Shown here one piece after another: positions 36,001 to 43,694 of a stretch of DNA of 64,000 nucleotides; position 1 is the first letter of the stretch; every line of letters starts with the position of its first letter. The stretch is from Anas platyrhynchos (Eukaryota; Chordata; Aves; Anseriformes; Anatidae), in NCBI RefSeq assembly GCF_047663525.1, contig NC_092593.1:30964501-31028500 (forward strand), given 5' to 3'. The notes beneath the pieces are model-generated. The model was not told the DNA's origin and did no database searches. It worked only from the letters and a program-made list of their open reading frames with translations. The position numbers and the translations under genes are program-made.

Positions 36001-38509
36001 AGCCAGCACAGTAAGGGATTGGAGAGGTTGCGTGTGTGTTCCCCATATATGTATGAAGATCCCGTGATCCTCCAGTGAAAAATGGGGAGGAGATGCCGAG
36101 GAGGAAGGTGGAAGGAGCGTGAGGGACCCATGTTCTCGTCCCGTGAGAAAAAATGAGGAAAAAATAGAACTGGAGGAGCTGGACGTGCATTAGCAGTATC
36201 AAAGTTTGGGGGCTGTTCAGCAAAATGGTGGCCAGAACCCACTTGGTCAGCTTATGTCAGCACGTGGGGACAAATTAATGTCTCCTAAATTGCGTTGCTT
36301 GGACTCACACCCTTGTAGTAGCCAAGGAGGAGGTAAGTGGCAGTAAAAGCCATGGTTTTATGAGGGGAGATAGTTGTGCTCCTCTCAACCTCTTATCTAA
36401 ACAGCAAAGTCAACACGTTGCTTCCCGTAGTGGCCACACATCCCTGTTCCACACCCCATAGCTCATCTTGGATGTGCTGCGCTCCACACACGTGTGTTTC
36501 CCTTCCTGGGTCTGGCATCATTTCTGCACACCCAGAGCAGTTCCTGTGCAAAGCTGCTCAAAGCCAACCCCCCAAATCCTGACCCAAGCAACTCAGCCAC
36601 ACAAACACCCTTAAAAAAGTAGGACCAGATTTGGAGCATCAATTTGTCTCCTTCCCAGCTTGGTCGTAGGTGCCTGTCTCCCCTCTGGGCGCATGGCATG
36701 AGGATGCTGATGCTACCCGAGGGGGTCACAGAGTTTTGCTCCTTCTTGTATCCACATCGAGCCTTTTGCTGCATCACCCGGTTGGTAATTGCTCTTGAAA
36801 AACCTCGGGAAGGGAGGAAATGAGATGAAAAGCCCTGCCAGAACTGAGCAGTGCTGTCAGTGCTGCGAGGCAGGAAGGTGGTCATAAAACAGCGGCAGGA
36901 GCTGTTGTGTCTGGGGCTCAAGAGGAGGAAGGTTAACTTGCAATGTTGTGTTTTTTATTTTTTTTTTCTTGCATTTCAGGTGTACCTGACTGCTGGGAAG
37001 ACGTACCAGCTCGAGTCGACCCTCGTGGAGCTTGAGGAAGGGGCTCAGCACAGCGGCACGACCGACTCGGAGCTGTCGGAGCTGGAGGACAAAGTGGCCT
37101 CGGCAGCCGCTCGGGTGCAGCAGGCAGAGAGCGAGGTGAGGGCAGCCCCGAGAGCTGGTGGCAGCAAACGGAGCCGGCTGGGAGTCTTCCAGGCCCTGCC
37201 CATGGGGGTTTGGCTTATTTATTTTTTCTCTCTTTAAAGATATCGGACATCGAGACTCGAATCGCGGCCCTGTCCGCGGCAGGGCTGACCGTGAAGTCGG
37301 TGGAAAAGGCAAGGAAGAGCGGGCAGGTGAGTGCTGGGCAGGATGATCCCAATCCTGAGGGATCTGTGCTCATCCCTTCATCAGCACCTTCCCTAGGCAC
37401 GTATTCTGTGCCTCTGTGAGGCATTCACCTCTCCTCTCGAGAGGACTTGCTTTGAAGTGGTGGAAAGGCAGCCTGTGGGGTGCCTCGGTCCCCCTGTCCC
37501 CTTCCCCACCACTGACATCTACCCCTCTCTTGCAGGAGATGTCCGGACTGCAGTTCTTCAGGAGGAAATTCCACAGCCCCCTCGATATCAGCAGTAAGAG
37601 CCGTGGCCTCAGGGGTGCTCAGTCACCCATCCTCCAAATTGCTTCATCTGTGGCACCCCGGTGGCCGTGCCACCAAGGGTCTCCAGTGACCTGGGACCTG
37701 TCCCAGCAGCTGGGGTGGCTGGGGGTGGCTTCATCCTGACTGCTATCAGCGAGGGCCGCTAGGAAATGACTTTTCTATTTCCCTCTTATCTCGCCCCATG
37801 AGCTCACAGGCAGAAAGGATGGTTCTTCTTCCAGATAACGCCAAATAGAAGATGAACGGAGGAAAAGGGGGAAAAGATCATTTAATGCAGAGAAGGAATC
37901 GCACTTCCCCATGAATACAGGCAATTTAAAGTTCAGTTCCCCAGGCTGGGAGGTGGCGAGGTCCCCTCTGCCCAGCTGCCCTCCTGGTGGAGAAGGGCAG
38001 CAGATAAGGGCAGCGCGGGGGACACGTCAGCCCCACGAGGAGATAGAGGGATGCTCGACCAGGCTGAATGTCACCAGGCGAGCATAATCCCCTCTGCCCA
38101 GGCTGGGCAATGGGACTGCTCCATCCCCTTTCAGGTCAAAGACTCATAAAGGAGACCCATAAAGGCAGAAACTGGTGGCAGAGGAAGGGCGATGATGACC
38201 AGGTGCCCTTCCTGGTGCCCCAAATGATCACAGAGCCCTACTCCCAGCCTCACCTCTTCTTTCATCACAGGTCCCGACGACTCCTTCGACCGCAACTCAG
38301 TGTACCGCGGCTCGCTGACGCAGAGGAACCCCAACGGGAAGAGCAGGAGGGCAGAGCGGCTCTTTGCGGTACGTGGCCGGCTACACAGCCCCCCTTGGAC
38401 CCCTGGGGATGGATGAGGATCACACTGGCCTCGTCCCATGGGGCAGGGGACAAGCTGAGGCCGTGCTGTCGGTGCCTTGCAGAAGCCCGTGATGACCCAC
38501 CTGCCCTGA
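20545..38509 (+). CDS. MLPH: Melanophilin (Slac2-a), RAB27A-myosin Va adaptor, complete CDS in 16 exons
   Basis: Melanophilin links melanosome-bound RAB27A-GTP to myosin Va for actin-based transport in melanocytes. The sixteen exons listed separately total 1992 nt, keep phase throughout and give 663 residues plus stop (human about 600). Domains in order: Rab-binding helix SHD1 (about 3-63, with [12 protein letters not shown]), a FYVE-type zinc finger with four CxxC pairs (Cys 64/67, 81/84, 89/92, 104/107), SHD2 with SLEWYYEHV (117-125), an acidic linker, the myosin Va globular-tail motif [12 protein letters not shown] (206-217), the exon-F-binding coiled-coil region (about 366-430), a second coiled coil (about 540-595), and the conserved C-terminal actin-binding tail with [13 protein letters not shown]. 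The ATG at 20545 aligns with the human start (MG[R/K][12 protein letters not shown]). Arg35 (CGG at 20647-20649), mutated to Trp in human Griscelli type 3 and chicken lavender, is intact. Relative to human, a proline-rich segment before the RRKF motif is absent. Confidence 0.96.
22551..22772 (+). CDS. MLPH: MLPH exon 3, zinc finger, residues 37-111
   Basis: Acceptor CTTTCTGCAG, donor CCAG|GTAGGG. It carries the end of SHD1 ([13 protein letters not shown]) and the full eight-cysteine FYVE-type finger, including SKRQCLDC and GWVCDPC as in mammals. Confidence 0.96.
22889..23025 (+). CDS. MLPH: MLPH exon 4, SHD2, residues 111-157
   Basis: Acceptor CTTGGAGCAG, donor CTAG|GTGAGG. It encodes [14 protein letters not shown] and [10 protein letters not shown], almost identical to human and forming the second RAB27A contact. 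Confidence 0.96.
24176..24214 (+). CDS. MLPH: MLPH exon 5, 39-nt micro-exon, residues 157-170
   Basis: A 39-nt exon between TTCTCATTTAG and A|GTAAGT. It encodes [13 protein letters not shown] and preserves phase 1 at both ends, so it could be skipped in frame. It has no clear counterpart in the human main isoform but matches the style of related Slac2/Slp proteins. Confidence 0.75.
24795..24889 (+). CDS. MLPH: MLPH exon 6, acidic linker, residues 170-201
   Basis: Acceptor CCTCCCTCCAG, donor AGCAG|GGTAAG-type junction used as AG|GTAAGC. It encodes the acidic run [14 protein letters not shown], comparable to the human GDSDQTDEDGE segment. Confidence 0.85.
25499..25627 (+). CDS. MLPH: MLPH exon 7, myosin Va tail-binding motif, residues 202-244
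   Basis: Acceptor CCATGCTAAG, donor TTTCAG|GTACTG, 43 codons in phase 0. [16 protein letters not shown] corresponds to human KRLLSVHDFDFEGDSD, the globular-tail-binding motif. Confidence 0.94.
26756..26954 (+). CDS. MLPH: MLPH exon 8, linker, residues 245-311
   Basis: Acceptor TTGCCTCTCAG, donor CCTG|GTAGGT. Predicted from clean splice sites and phase. It contains [10 protein letters not shown] and [16 protein letters not shown], a conserved-looking basic block, but I know no assigned function. The (AT)n tract follows 59 bases into the next intron. Confidence 0.8.
27013..27066 (+). repeat. (AT)27 dinucleotide microsatellite in MLPH intron
   Basis: Fifty-four bases of perfect AT repeat, 59 bases after the exon 8 donor. 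Likely polymorphic in length. Confidence 0.97.
27830..27993 (+). CDS. MLPH: MLPH exon 9, residues 311-365
   Basis: Acceptor CTCTCCAAAAG, donor [23 protein letters not shown] followed by [13 protein letters not shown] matches human ADVDTSDEES...HHSKRRGRASSES. Confidence 0.93.
27994..32086 (+). other. MLPH: MLPH intron 9, 4.1 kb
   Basis: The largest MLPH intron seen. It holds no recognisable exon or interspersed repeat. From 28.9 to 31.6 kb it is AT-rich and mostly without long open frames. Confidence 0.75.
32087..32170 (+). CDS. MLPH: MLPH exon 10, coiled coil, residues 366-393
   Basis: Acceptor CTTTCCTCTAG, donor GCCGAG|GTAACA, 28 codons in phase 0. [20 protein letters not shown] parallels human FELNKHISAVECLLTYLEN at the start of the exon-F-binding domain of myosin Va. 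Confidence 0.93.
32880..33215 (+). mobile_element. Old CR1-family LINE 3' fragment in MLPH intron 10
   Basis: The stretch keeps the order of landmarks of ancient amniote CR1 3' ends: GTAATGGG..TAAGCTGC, GGTTAACTATTAAGG..AGCTTTCT, CCTGGAATAGGTTGCC, GGCTGTTAAGAACAGCTTAGAC and GAGATCCCTTCCAACC at the end. It is diverged and has small indels. Plus orientation; no open frame remains. Confidence 0.75.
33699..33890 (+). CDS. MLPH: MLPH exon 11, residues 394-457
   Basis: Acceptor CTCTCCTTTCAG, donor CGAAAG|GTGATC, 64 codons. [20 protein letters not shown] then SSEEEE matches human [27 protein letters not shown]. Confidence 0.94.
35740..35934 (+). CDS. MLPH: MLPH exon 12, residues 458-522
   Basis: Acceptor GGGCTTTTGCAG, donor GAAAAT|GTAAGG, 65 codons in phase 0. 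It begins with a predicted helix ([19 protein letters not shown]) and has a low-complexity middle. I find no counterpart in the human main isoform. Splice sites and phase support it. Confidence 0.8.
36980..37135 (+). CDS. MLPH: MLPH exon 13, coiled coil, residues 523-574
   Basis: Acceptor TTGCATTTCAG, donor [31 protein letters not shown] parallels human [23 protein letters not shown]. Confidence 0.95.
37240..37326 (+). CDS. MLPH: MLPH exon 14, residues 575-603
   Basis: Acceptor TCTCTTTAAAG, donor [31 protein letters not shown] is nearly identical to human VSDIESRIAALRAAGLTVK. Confidence 0.96.
37536..37593 (+). CDS. MLPH: MLPH exon 15, residues 604-623
   Basis: Acceptor CCTCTCTTGCAG, donor [29 protein letters not shown] corresponds to human YLLRRKFSNSLKS. 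The human segment before it (LPIFLPRVAGKL and following) is missing here, so the exon is short. Confidence 0.9.
38271..38368 (+). CDS. MLPH: MLPH exon 16, residues 623-655
   Basis: Acceptor TCTTTCATCACAG, donor [32 protein letters not shown] is almost the same as human [20 protein letters not shown], the conserved C-terminal signature. Confidence 0.96.
38483..38509 (+). CDS. MLPH: MLPH last coding exon, residues 656-663 and stop
   Basis: Acceptor GGTGCCTTGCAG, then KPVMTHLP and TGA at 38507-38509. It corresponds to human KPVVAHQS-stop, so the terminal exon starts at the same place. Confidence 0.92.
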   Translation, partial: KPVMTHLP

Positions 38510-38912
38510 GGAGAGGGGCAGCCTCCTGCTGACGACAGGAGCCCTCAGCGCAGAGCCTCGCCGCCTTCCCCCAGCGCTTGCCCTTCCTCCTCCCGCTGCC
38601 GTCTGCCCCTGGAAGCCCGGCCGGGGGGAAGCCAGGACCCCAGCGAGGACCCCGAAAGAAGCAAGGGTGCAGGAGCGTGGCCGGGTCCTCGTGTGGGGGC
38701 ACACATCCGCGGGGTTCAGCACCTGCTGGTCAATGCCCTTCACCTTCACCGTGAATTCCCAAGCACGTAACTCATAGGCTTGGCTTCAGCAGCCGTAGAG
38801 ACTCCTAGCAGTCCAGAAATCAGTCCTGCAGTCACCCCGGGGCAGTCTTGTAAGGCTGGAGCCTGGAAACTTTCCCGTTCCAGGTGGATCAAAGCCAGTT
38901 TCCTTTTTTTCA

Positions 38913-38918
38913 AATAAA
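38913..38918 (+). terminator. MLPH: MLPH proximal poly(A) signal AATAAA
   Basis: AATAAA in the 3' untranslated region, 400 bases after the stop. No strong GT-rich element is obvious directly downstream. Confidence 0.45.
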
Positions 38919-39090
38919 AATCCTGGTGGCCTGAAGTTCAAAAGATTGAGCCAAGCCAAGGGCTGCAAGTGGCCCAAGGAGGCTTGGGATGGTATCAATT
39001 GCTTGTTCAGGCTGTAGTTATCCTGTTACTCGCTGTTTTCCTGCCCTGTCTGCCCATGTAGATGTTATATGTACGTACACTAAGTCATCC

Positions 39091-39096
39091 AATAAA
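39091..39096 (+). terminator. MLPH: MLPH distal poly(A) signal AATAAA
   Basis: AATAAAGCC followed by TTTTGTGTCC and CCTGTGATTG, a typical GT-rich downstream setting. Likely the main end of the MLPH transcript. Confidence 0.65.
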
Positions 39097-39580
39097 GCCA
39101 ATTTTGTGTCCAGAACCTGTGATTGCTCACTTCCCCACAGTGGGGTGGGGGAAAGAACGGGGATAGTAAACTGGGAACTCGTGGTTTGAGGTAATATGGA
39201 CAAGCAAACGGGACAAAAAGTCCCTGTGTCCTGGTCCCATTTTTTCCACAGGGGGCAGATGCATGTTCAGCGCCCAACCATCCCCCTGCACGGGCAGGAG
39301 GGGGGGATCAGCCCTCGCTGAGCGCAGCACAAGGATTAAATAGATTTAACCCATTTCAAGCAGTTTTAAGTGCCGGGGATGAGCCTGCTGGTTTCATTGT
39401 CTGATTTCCCAAAAGCAGCATGTGGGAGGGGGGTGCAGAGCCTCCCCCCCTAAACGAGGGCAGGGTGACGGAGGGGAAAACGTCCTCCCATGCAGAATAA
39501 CGTCACGTCGAGGACGCGGGGATTAACATATTCCCCAGCTATCTGCCTCGGCCGGCTGAAGATAAAATTATGGCCCCTTA

Positions 39581-39723
39581 TGAGTCACGAAAATCCCTTC
39601 CCTGATTTGATGAGCGCCGAGCGCAGGGGGCGGCGGGGAGGGGAGAGGAGAGGAGAGGAGATGCCCCGGCTCTGTCCCCGCCGGGGCTGGCCTCTGACAT
39701 CAGCACGAAACCGGGCATAAAAG
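39581..39723 (+). promoter_or_regulatory. PRLH: Probable PRLH core promoter: AP-1 site, CRE-like site, TATA box
   Basis: TGAGTCA (AP-1 consensus) at 39581-39587, TGACATCA (CRE-like) at 39695-39702 and CATAAAAG (TATA-type) at 39716-39723 lie in order in a GC-rich block. A transcription start near 39745-39750 would follow, and a GTAAGT donor after 39791 would end a short noncoding exon. This layout suits a regulated neuroendocrine gene. It is inferred from motifs only. Confidence 0.5.
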
Positions 39724-39747
39724 CGGCGTCCCGGGGGACTCCGGCTC

Positions 39748-39791
39748 GGAGGGTGAGCGGGACGGCACCGGGCACCTTGCCTCGAACCACG
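39748..39791 (+). other. PRLH: Candidate PRLH noncoding exon 1
   Basis: The segment lies about 25 bases after the TATA-type box and ends in a consensus donor ACCACG|GTAAGT. Possible acceptors before the coding exon are TTTTTTTCCAG (exon from 40221) and TTTGCTCCCGCAG (exon from 40398). The second gives the shorter leader, 76 bases before the ATG. Confidence 0.4.
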
Positions 39792-40473
39792 GTAAGTGCT
39801 GGGGGCTGGGACCACCGTGTATCTCTGCCTCGCCACGCTTTCGTCCGCTGGGTGACGGCTCCAAGGAGCTGCTCTGGCCCCGGGGATTTGCTTCGGTGGG
39901 GTTTCCAAGGATGGGGCCCATAAAAGCCAGAGCTGGAGCCGGCTGCTTCCCCACGCCGAGCCTTCCTCAGGCTTTCTGCAAACTTCTCCTCCGCAGGCAT
40001 CGCTGGGAACAAAGCTGCCGAGCTTTGCTCCGCCGCCCTCACCCCGGCAGGTGTCTGCAGAAATAAAACCCATCGCCCAGCCCGTGCTGCCCTGCGGGGT
40101 GTTTGTGCTCAGGCACCGACCTCGCTGCCCGGATGGCACCCCACGACGCGCCCCAGCAAACCCCACGTGCCCGCGGCCACGCGATGCCGTTCTCACCTCC
40201 GTCCCTCTCTTTTTTTCCAGCTCCCCCTGGGACAGGGATGAGCAGGGTGCTCCGTGCCCCTTGCATCCCTTTATTGTCCCGACAGGGCTGGATTTCCCCA
40301 GGGCCACCAGCCGGAGGGGACGCGCTGTCTCCATCACCACCCGGAGCAAACCCCGCGGTTTTCTCTCTGTCCCACCGCCATCCCTTTGCTCCCGCAGCCA
40401 CCTCAGGGATCGCCGTCGCCGTGTCCTCGGGCTGAGCCGTCGTAACGGGGGGGGGGAAAAAATCCTTCTGGGG

Positions 40474-40567
40474 ATGAAGCTGGGGGCCGCCTGCCTCGTG
40501 TGCCTGCTGCTCGCCTGCCTGGCCCTGCCCGCCGCCACCACCCACGTGCGCTCCATGGCAATCAGGA
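40474..40567 (+). CDS. PRLH: PRLH coding exon 1: signal peptide and N-terminal part of PrRP
   Basis: ATG at 40474, 31 codons plus one base, donor ATCAGGA|GTAAGG. The splice falls between Ile-Arg and the PrRP20 moiety, the same place as in other vertebrates. Confidence 0.93.
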
Positions 40568-41012
40568 GTAAGGAGAGCAGCAGTAAGGGACTCCCCCGAG
40601 ACACCCCCAGCGCCCTGCACCCCCAGCCCCTCGCCCTCAATCCGGGGGGGACGGAGGGAGGGGGCCGGCGTGCAGGTTGGTTTGGCCTTTCCGCCAGCCT
40701 TTAGCACCTCTCTGCCCCCTTTGTCACCCCCCCTCGAGGTTCAGTCCCCTCCCTCGGGGAGGTGGGGGGGTGCAGTGCCCCGTTATCCCCCCCCCCCCTC
40801 CAAAAAAATCGCCCTGATGCCTCCTGGCCTCTTGTTGCCTTGCAGACCCGGACATCGACCCCTCGTGGTACACCGGCCGCGGGATCAGGCCGGTGGGGAG
40901 ATTCGGGCGACGGCGAGCCCTGGGAGAAGGCACCCAGCTGGGGGGGGGCAGCTTGCGGCCAGCCTGTGCCCCTCTGCACCCCCAGTCCCCCCGGGGGGAG
41001 CGCAGCGCCTGA
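40474..41012 (+). CDS. PRLH: Prolactin-releasing peptide precursor, complete CDS in two exons
   Basis: PRLH encodes a secreted RFamide neuropeptide that acts through PRLHR in the brain on feeding, stress and prolactin control. The two exons (94 and 167 nt) give 86 residues, against 87 in human. Residues 1-20 or 1-21 are a hydrophobic signal peptide rich in Leu, Cys and Ala. The mature PrRP20 is NPDIDPSWYTGRGIRPVGRF (32-51), followed by Gly52 as amide donor and Arg53-55 as convertase site. The human form is TPDINPAWYASRGIRPVGRF. The longer form would start near residue 21 and includes THVRSMAIR (human THRHSMEIR). The C-terminal part is a poorly conserved tail. The gene lies between MLPH and RAB17 as in mammals, which supports the identity. 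Confidence 0.95.
40846..41012 (+). CDS. PRLH: PRLH coding exon 2: PrRP20, amidation and cleavage site, tail
   Basis: Acceptor TGTTGCCTTGCAG, stop TGA at 41010-41012. It contains the whole PrRP20 core and GRRR. A run of nine G at 40940-40948 encodes Gly-Gly-Gly within the tail and is a length-unstable site. Confidence 0.94.
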
Positions 41013-41031
41013 GCTGAAGATGGGGGACCCC

Positions 41032-41037
41032 AATAAA
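41032..41037 (+). terminator. PRLH: PRLH poly(A) signal AATAAA
   Basis: AATAAA only 20 bases after the stop codon, giving a very short 3' untranslated region, with T-rich sequence after it (CTTCTCCTCTCCTTCTG). Confidence 0.75.
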
Positions 41038-41059
41038 AGCCCTTCTCCTCTCCTTCTGC

Positions 41060-41985
41060 CTCTCTGCTCTGAAACCGAGCGCGTGGGGAAGAGGGCTTTA
41101 GGGTGGGGGGGGGGGGGGAACACAGGATGCGAGCCTGAATGTTGCTGATATCACCTAAAATTAAGCCCTGGGGGCCCCCCACCCTGCTTTCTCAGGTGAA
41201 TCCTCTGGGGTCCCCGCACCAAGCCCCATTTTGTGGCATGGGGTGAGCATGTGGGGTCCCATCCCTCACCCTCTGCCCCCACTCCCCAGCATCCTCACAC
41301 AAGTTGGACCCCCCCAAGCCCACTTTTACCCACTTTTTACCCAATTTGGGGGTGAGGGTAATGGGAGTCCCCACACACAGCCTGAGGGGAGGGGATGAGC
41401 ACCCCCAGCCCCATCCACTGGGAGTGGGGCTGCTTGGGGAAGGAAGGGTTAATCTCAGGAGGGAGGGGGCAAGGGGTGAGTGGCAATCAGCCATTCACTA
41501 ATTAGCTGCCTAATTAATGGAGGGGATTTAGGGAGGAGGTGGCCTTGGGTTTTGTTTTTTGCTGGGGGAGCTCCCATCCCCCGAAGTGGCTCAGCACTGG
41601 GAGGTGGTGCAGGTGGGTGCTCCTTTGTGGGGTGCCCCTATGGGAGTACAGGGGGGCTTTTGGGGCCAAGTAAGGCTGGGAAACGGGTGCTGCAGCCCTG
41701 TCCCCTCCTGGACAGAGATGGGAGCACCCCCAGGGGTGTTCGCTGCCTTGTGGCTGAGCATTTCCTAGGGTTTGAGAGTCACCGTGCACCCCAAAAACCA
41801 GCTGTGGTGTCACCCCATGGGCAGGGGGCCCCTCACTCTTTGGGGGTGGAGGAGATGAGAGTGTCCTGCCTTCCCCTATAAAAAAAAAAACAGCAATTTG
41901 GGCAGCTGCTGCCAGGCTCTGATCCCTGCTACCTCCAGACTTTTGTGGTCCCCACCTGTGTGTGGACACGGGGATCAGGGAGAAG
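41060..41985. other. Intergenic gap between convergent PRLH and RAB17
   Basis: About 0.9 kb of GC-rich sequence separating the two convergent genes. No exon, repeat family or RNA gene is recognised. Open frames here are chance products of GC richness. Confidence 0.7.
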
Positions 41986-42008
41986 GAGGCAGTGAGGGTG
42001 ACCCGCTC

Positions 42009-42014
42009 TTTATT
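42009..42014 (-). terminator. RAB17: RAB17 poly(A) signal AATAAA (minus strand)
   Basis: The minus strand reads AATAAA about 300 bases after the RAB17 stop, followed by GAGCGGGTC and pyrimidine-containing sequence. It is the first canonical hexamer downstream of the gene. Confidence 0.6.
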
Positions 42015-42311
42015 TGCACCCATATGCAAAAACCCCATTACGATGGGATGGGATCCTGGCCAGGCTGGTGGCAGCACGGTCCCTGGGACCAGCAAGGAGG
42101 TCACCCCCGTGGAGAAAGCTGGTGTGAGAGCCTGGCCCAGGACCCTGTGCGTGCACCACGTGCGCTCTCATGGAGAAGATGATGAGGAAGGTCCTTGGTC
42201 TGTGCCATCCACGTGCCACCCGCTGTCTTCTCACCACCAACGCCGAAAGCACGAGGTCGGGTCCCTCCTGTCCTCCCCGGTGCTGTGTCCCGTGGGGAGC
42301 CCGTGGCCCCT

Positions 42312-42418
42312 TCACACCCGGCAGCACCCTGTCCTTGCTCTGCTCGCCCCCAGGTCCACATGCTGCCCGCGGCGTGGGGCCGGTGCCGTCTCTGCTTCAC
42401 GCTGTAGGAGCTGAAGGG
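42312..42418 (-). CDS. RAB17: RAB17 last coding exon, residues 177-211 and stop
   Basis: Minus-strand acceptor CTCCCCCCCAG before 42418, stop TGA ending at 42312. ALQLLQREAE parallels human AQELLQRSDEE. The exon ends with the dicysteine prenylation site TGCCRV. The start is fixed by phase; a nearby alternative acceptor would give an immediate stop. Confidence 0.88.
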
Positions 42419-43691
42419 CTGGGGGGGAGCAGAGCCACAGGGCAGCACCCCCTGCCCGGGGGTCCCGTCCGTGCCTGGGGGGCTTCATGCTTCCCCCCGT
42501 GTCTTACCTACGGCCATAAAGACATCCTTTACTTGGTGGTTGGATTTCGCCGACGTCTCCGCGAAGAGCAGGCTTCTGCTCCTTGCAAACTCTTCGCCCT
42601 CCTGGGAGGAGAGGAGCTGAGTTAATTCCACTGGCCCTGGTCCTGGGGACCCTGGGGGCATGGGGAGACCTTTCAGGGGTCAGTTTCTCCCCCAGCTGTG
42701 AGGTTTGGGGGCACAAGGTGACCACAAGAGCCAGGCTTATTCAGAGTACTTGGGTTGGGTAAGAGCAGCTGAAGGTCCTGCCATGACCGTCAGGCACCAA
42801 TAAATCGCCCATAAATGCATCACTGACCTCTGAGGGACCCCATTTTGGGGGTGCCCAAAGGCCCTTTGGTATCAAGGGACGTATTCTGGTGTTTGTAGCA
42901 GGGAAAGGGGAATGAGGCAGGTGCCCACCTCGGTCGGGACCTCTCTCTCCTCAGCCAGGTCCGTCTTGTTGCCCACCAAAGCAATGACAATTTCGTCATG
43001 CAGGAACTCCTTCTCCAGCTCCTTTAGCCACTGCTTCGCCCTGCCGAGCGTTTCCTGGGGAGAGACAGCAACACCACAGCTCCTAGAGCTTTCTGTCCCA
43101 CCAGTGGGGTGTCTCGGGGCAGCATTTTGGTGATGAGGGGTTAACCCCCCCCCTCACCTTGTTGGTGATGTCGTAGACGAGGAGGGCAGCGTGGGCGCCC
43201 CGGTAGTAGAGGTGGCAGACGCTGTGGTACTTCTCCTGCCCGGCCGTGTCCCAGATCTCCAGCTTGACCGTGGCCGACTCCATCCGTAGTATTTTCGTGA
43301 AGAAGGAGCCTGAAAGAGAGGCGGGCTGGGGAGCGATCACTTGGGGTGAGCACGGAGAGATTGGGGCTGCTGCCACGGGGCTGAACCCGATTCGAGGTCG
43401 GGGATGCTGCTGTGGAAACTGGATGGGTTTTCATCACCCCAGCAGAAGAGGTTGGCTGCTCACTCCTGAAGCCGGCAGCAGATGGGGGAAGCAAATCCAC
43501 CTTTGGGGGGAAGGGGGGGGAAATGCTCACTCACATCCCACGGTGGGCAGCGACTCCTGGAAGTCGTTCTTCATGTATCGGTAGGCCAGGCTCGACTTTC
43601 CCACCGCTGTGCTCCCCAGCAGCACCACCTTGTAGATGTAGGTGGGACAATGCCTCTCCAGCGAGCCACCTGCCGCCCCTTCCTGTGCCAT
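42312..43691 (-). CDS. RAB17: RAB17 small GTPase, complete CDS in five exons
   Basis: RAB17 is a Rab GTPase of polarised recycling and transcytosis in epithelia and dendrites, membrane-anchored by C-terminal prenylation. Five exons (157, 152, 126, 94, 107 nt) total 636 nt and give 211 residues (human 212), with all junctions in phase. All GTP-binding motifs are visible: P-loop GSTAVGKS (26-33), switch I with LPTVG and Thr50, WDTAGQE (72-78) with catalytic Gln77, NKTD (132-135) and ETSAK (160-164). YHSVCHLYYRGAHAALLVYD is nearly the human sequence and typical of RAB17. The C-terminus ends GCCRV, a paired cysteine at 208-209 (human KCCAH). The ATG at 43691 sits three bases after a TCCTTGCAG acceptor, so the 5' leader begins in an upstream exon not located here. 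Confidence 0.96.
42508..42601 (-). CDS. RAB17: RAB17 coding exon 4, residues 146-176
   Basis: Acceptor CTCCTCCCAG, donor GCCGTAG|GTAAGA on the minus strand. EGEEFARSRSLLFAETSAKS carries the G5 motif ETSAK, and NHQVKDVFMAV matches human NHQVSEVFNTV. Confidence 0.95.
42929..43054 (-). CDS. RAB17: RAB17 coding exon 3, residues 104-145
   Basis: Acceptor CTCTCCCCAG, donor ACCGAG|GTGGGC, 42 codons in phase 0. It includes the guanine-specificity motif NKTD. Confidence 0.95.
43158..43309 (-). CDS. RAB17: RAB17 coding exon 2, residues 53-103
   Basis: Acceptor CTCTCTTTCAG, donor AACAAG|GTGAGG. It carries SFFTK, the switch II motif WDTAGQEKYHS and ALLVYDITNK. Confidence 0.96.
43535..43691 (-). CDS. 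RAB17: RAB17 coding exon 1, residues 1-53
   Basis: Start ATG at 43691, donor GGGAT|GTGAGT. It contains the P-loop GSTAVGKS and RYMKNDFQESLPTVG (human RYVKNDFKSILPTVG). Confidence 0.95.
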
Positions 43692-43694
43692 CTC

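Larger units (their letters stand above)
20530..39115 (+). other. MLPH: MLPH transcription unit (exon 2 to poly(A) site)
   Basis: Seen span of the melanophilin gene. Exon 2 starts at 20530 after a TTTGTTTCTCAG acceptor and the 3' untranslated region ends near 39115, about 20 bases after the second AATAAA. The upstream noncoding exon 1 is not located. PRLH starts only about 0.65 kb further on. Confidence 0.85.
38510..39115 (+). other. MLPH: MLPH 3' untranslated region
   Basis: About 600 bases from the stop to the probable cleavage site. It contains two AATAAA hexamers, which would allow a roughly 420-base and a roughly 600-base form. Confidence 0.7.

Noticed and set aside
39585-40707. Long minus-strand frames (up to 351 residues) opposite PRLH
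   Set aside because: GC-rich shadow of the PRLH promoter and exon region. No family resemblance, no splice or promoter support.
42361-42448. Minus-strand acceptor CTCCTACAG as start of the last RAB17 exon
   Set aside because: It would join the previous exon to an immediate stop. The CCCCCCCAG acceptor 15 bases earlier gives a RAB17-like C-terminus with paired cysteines.
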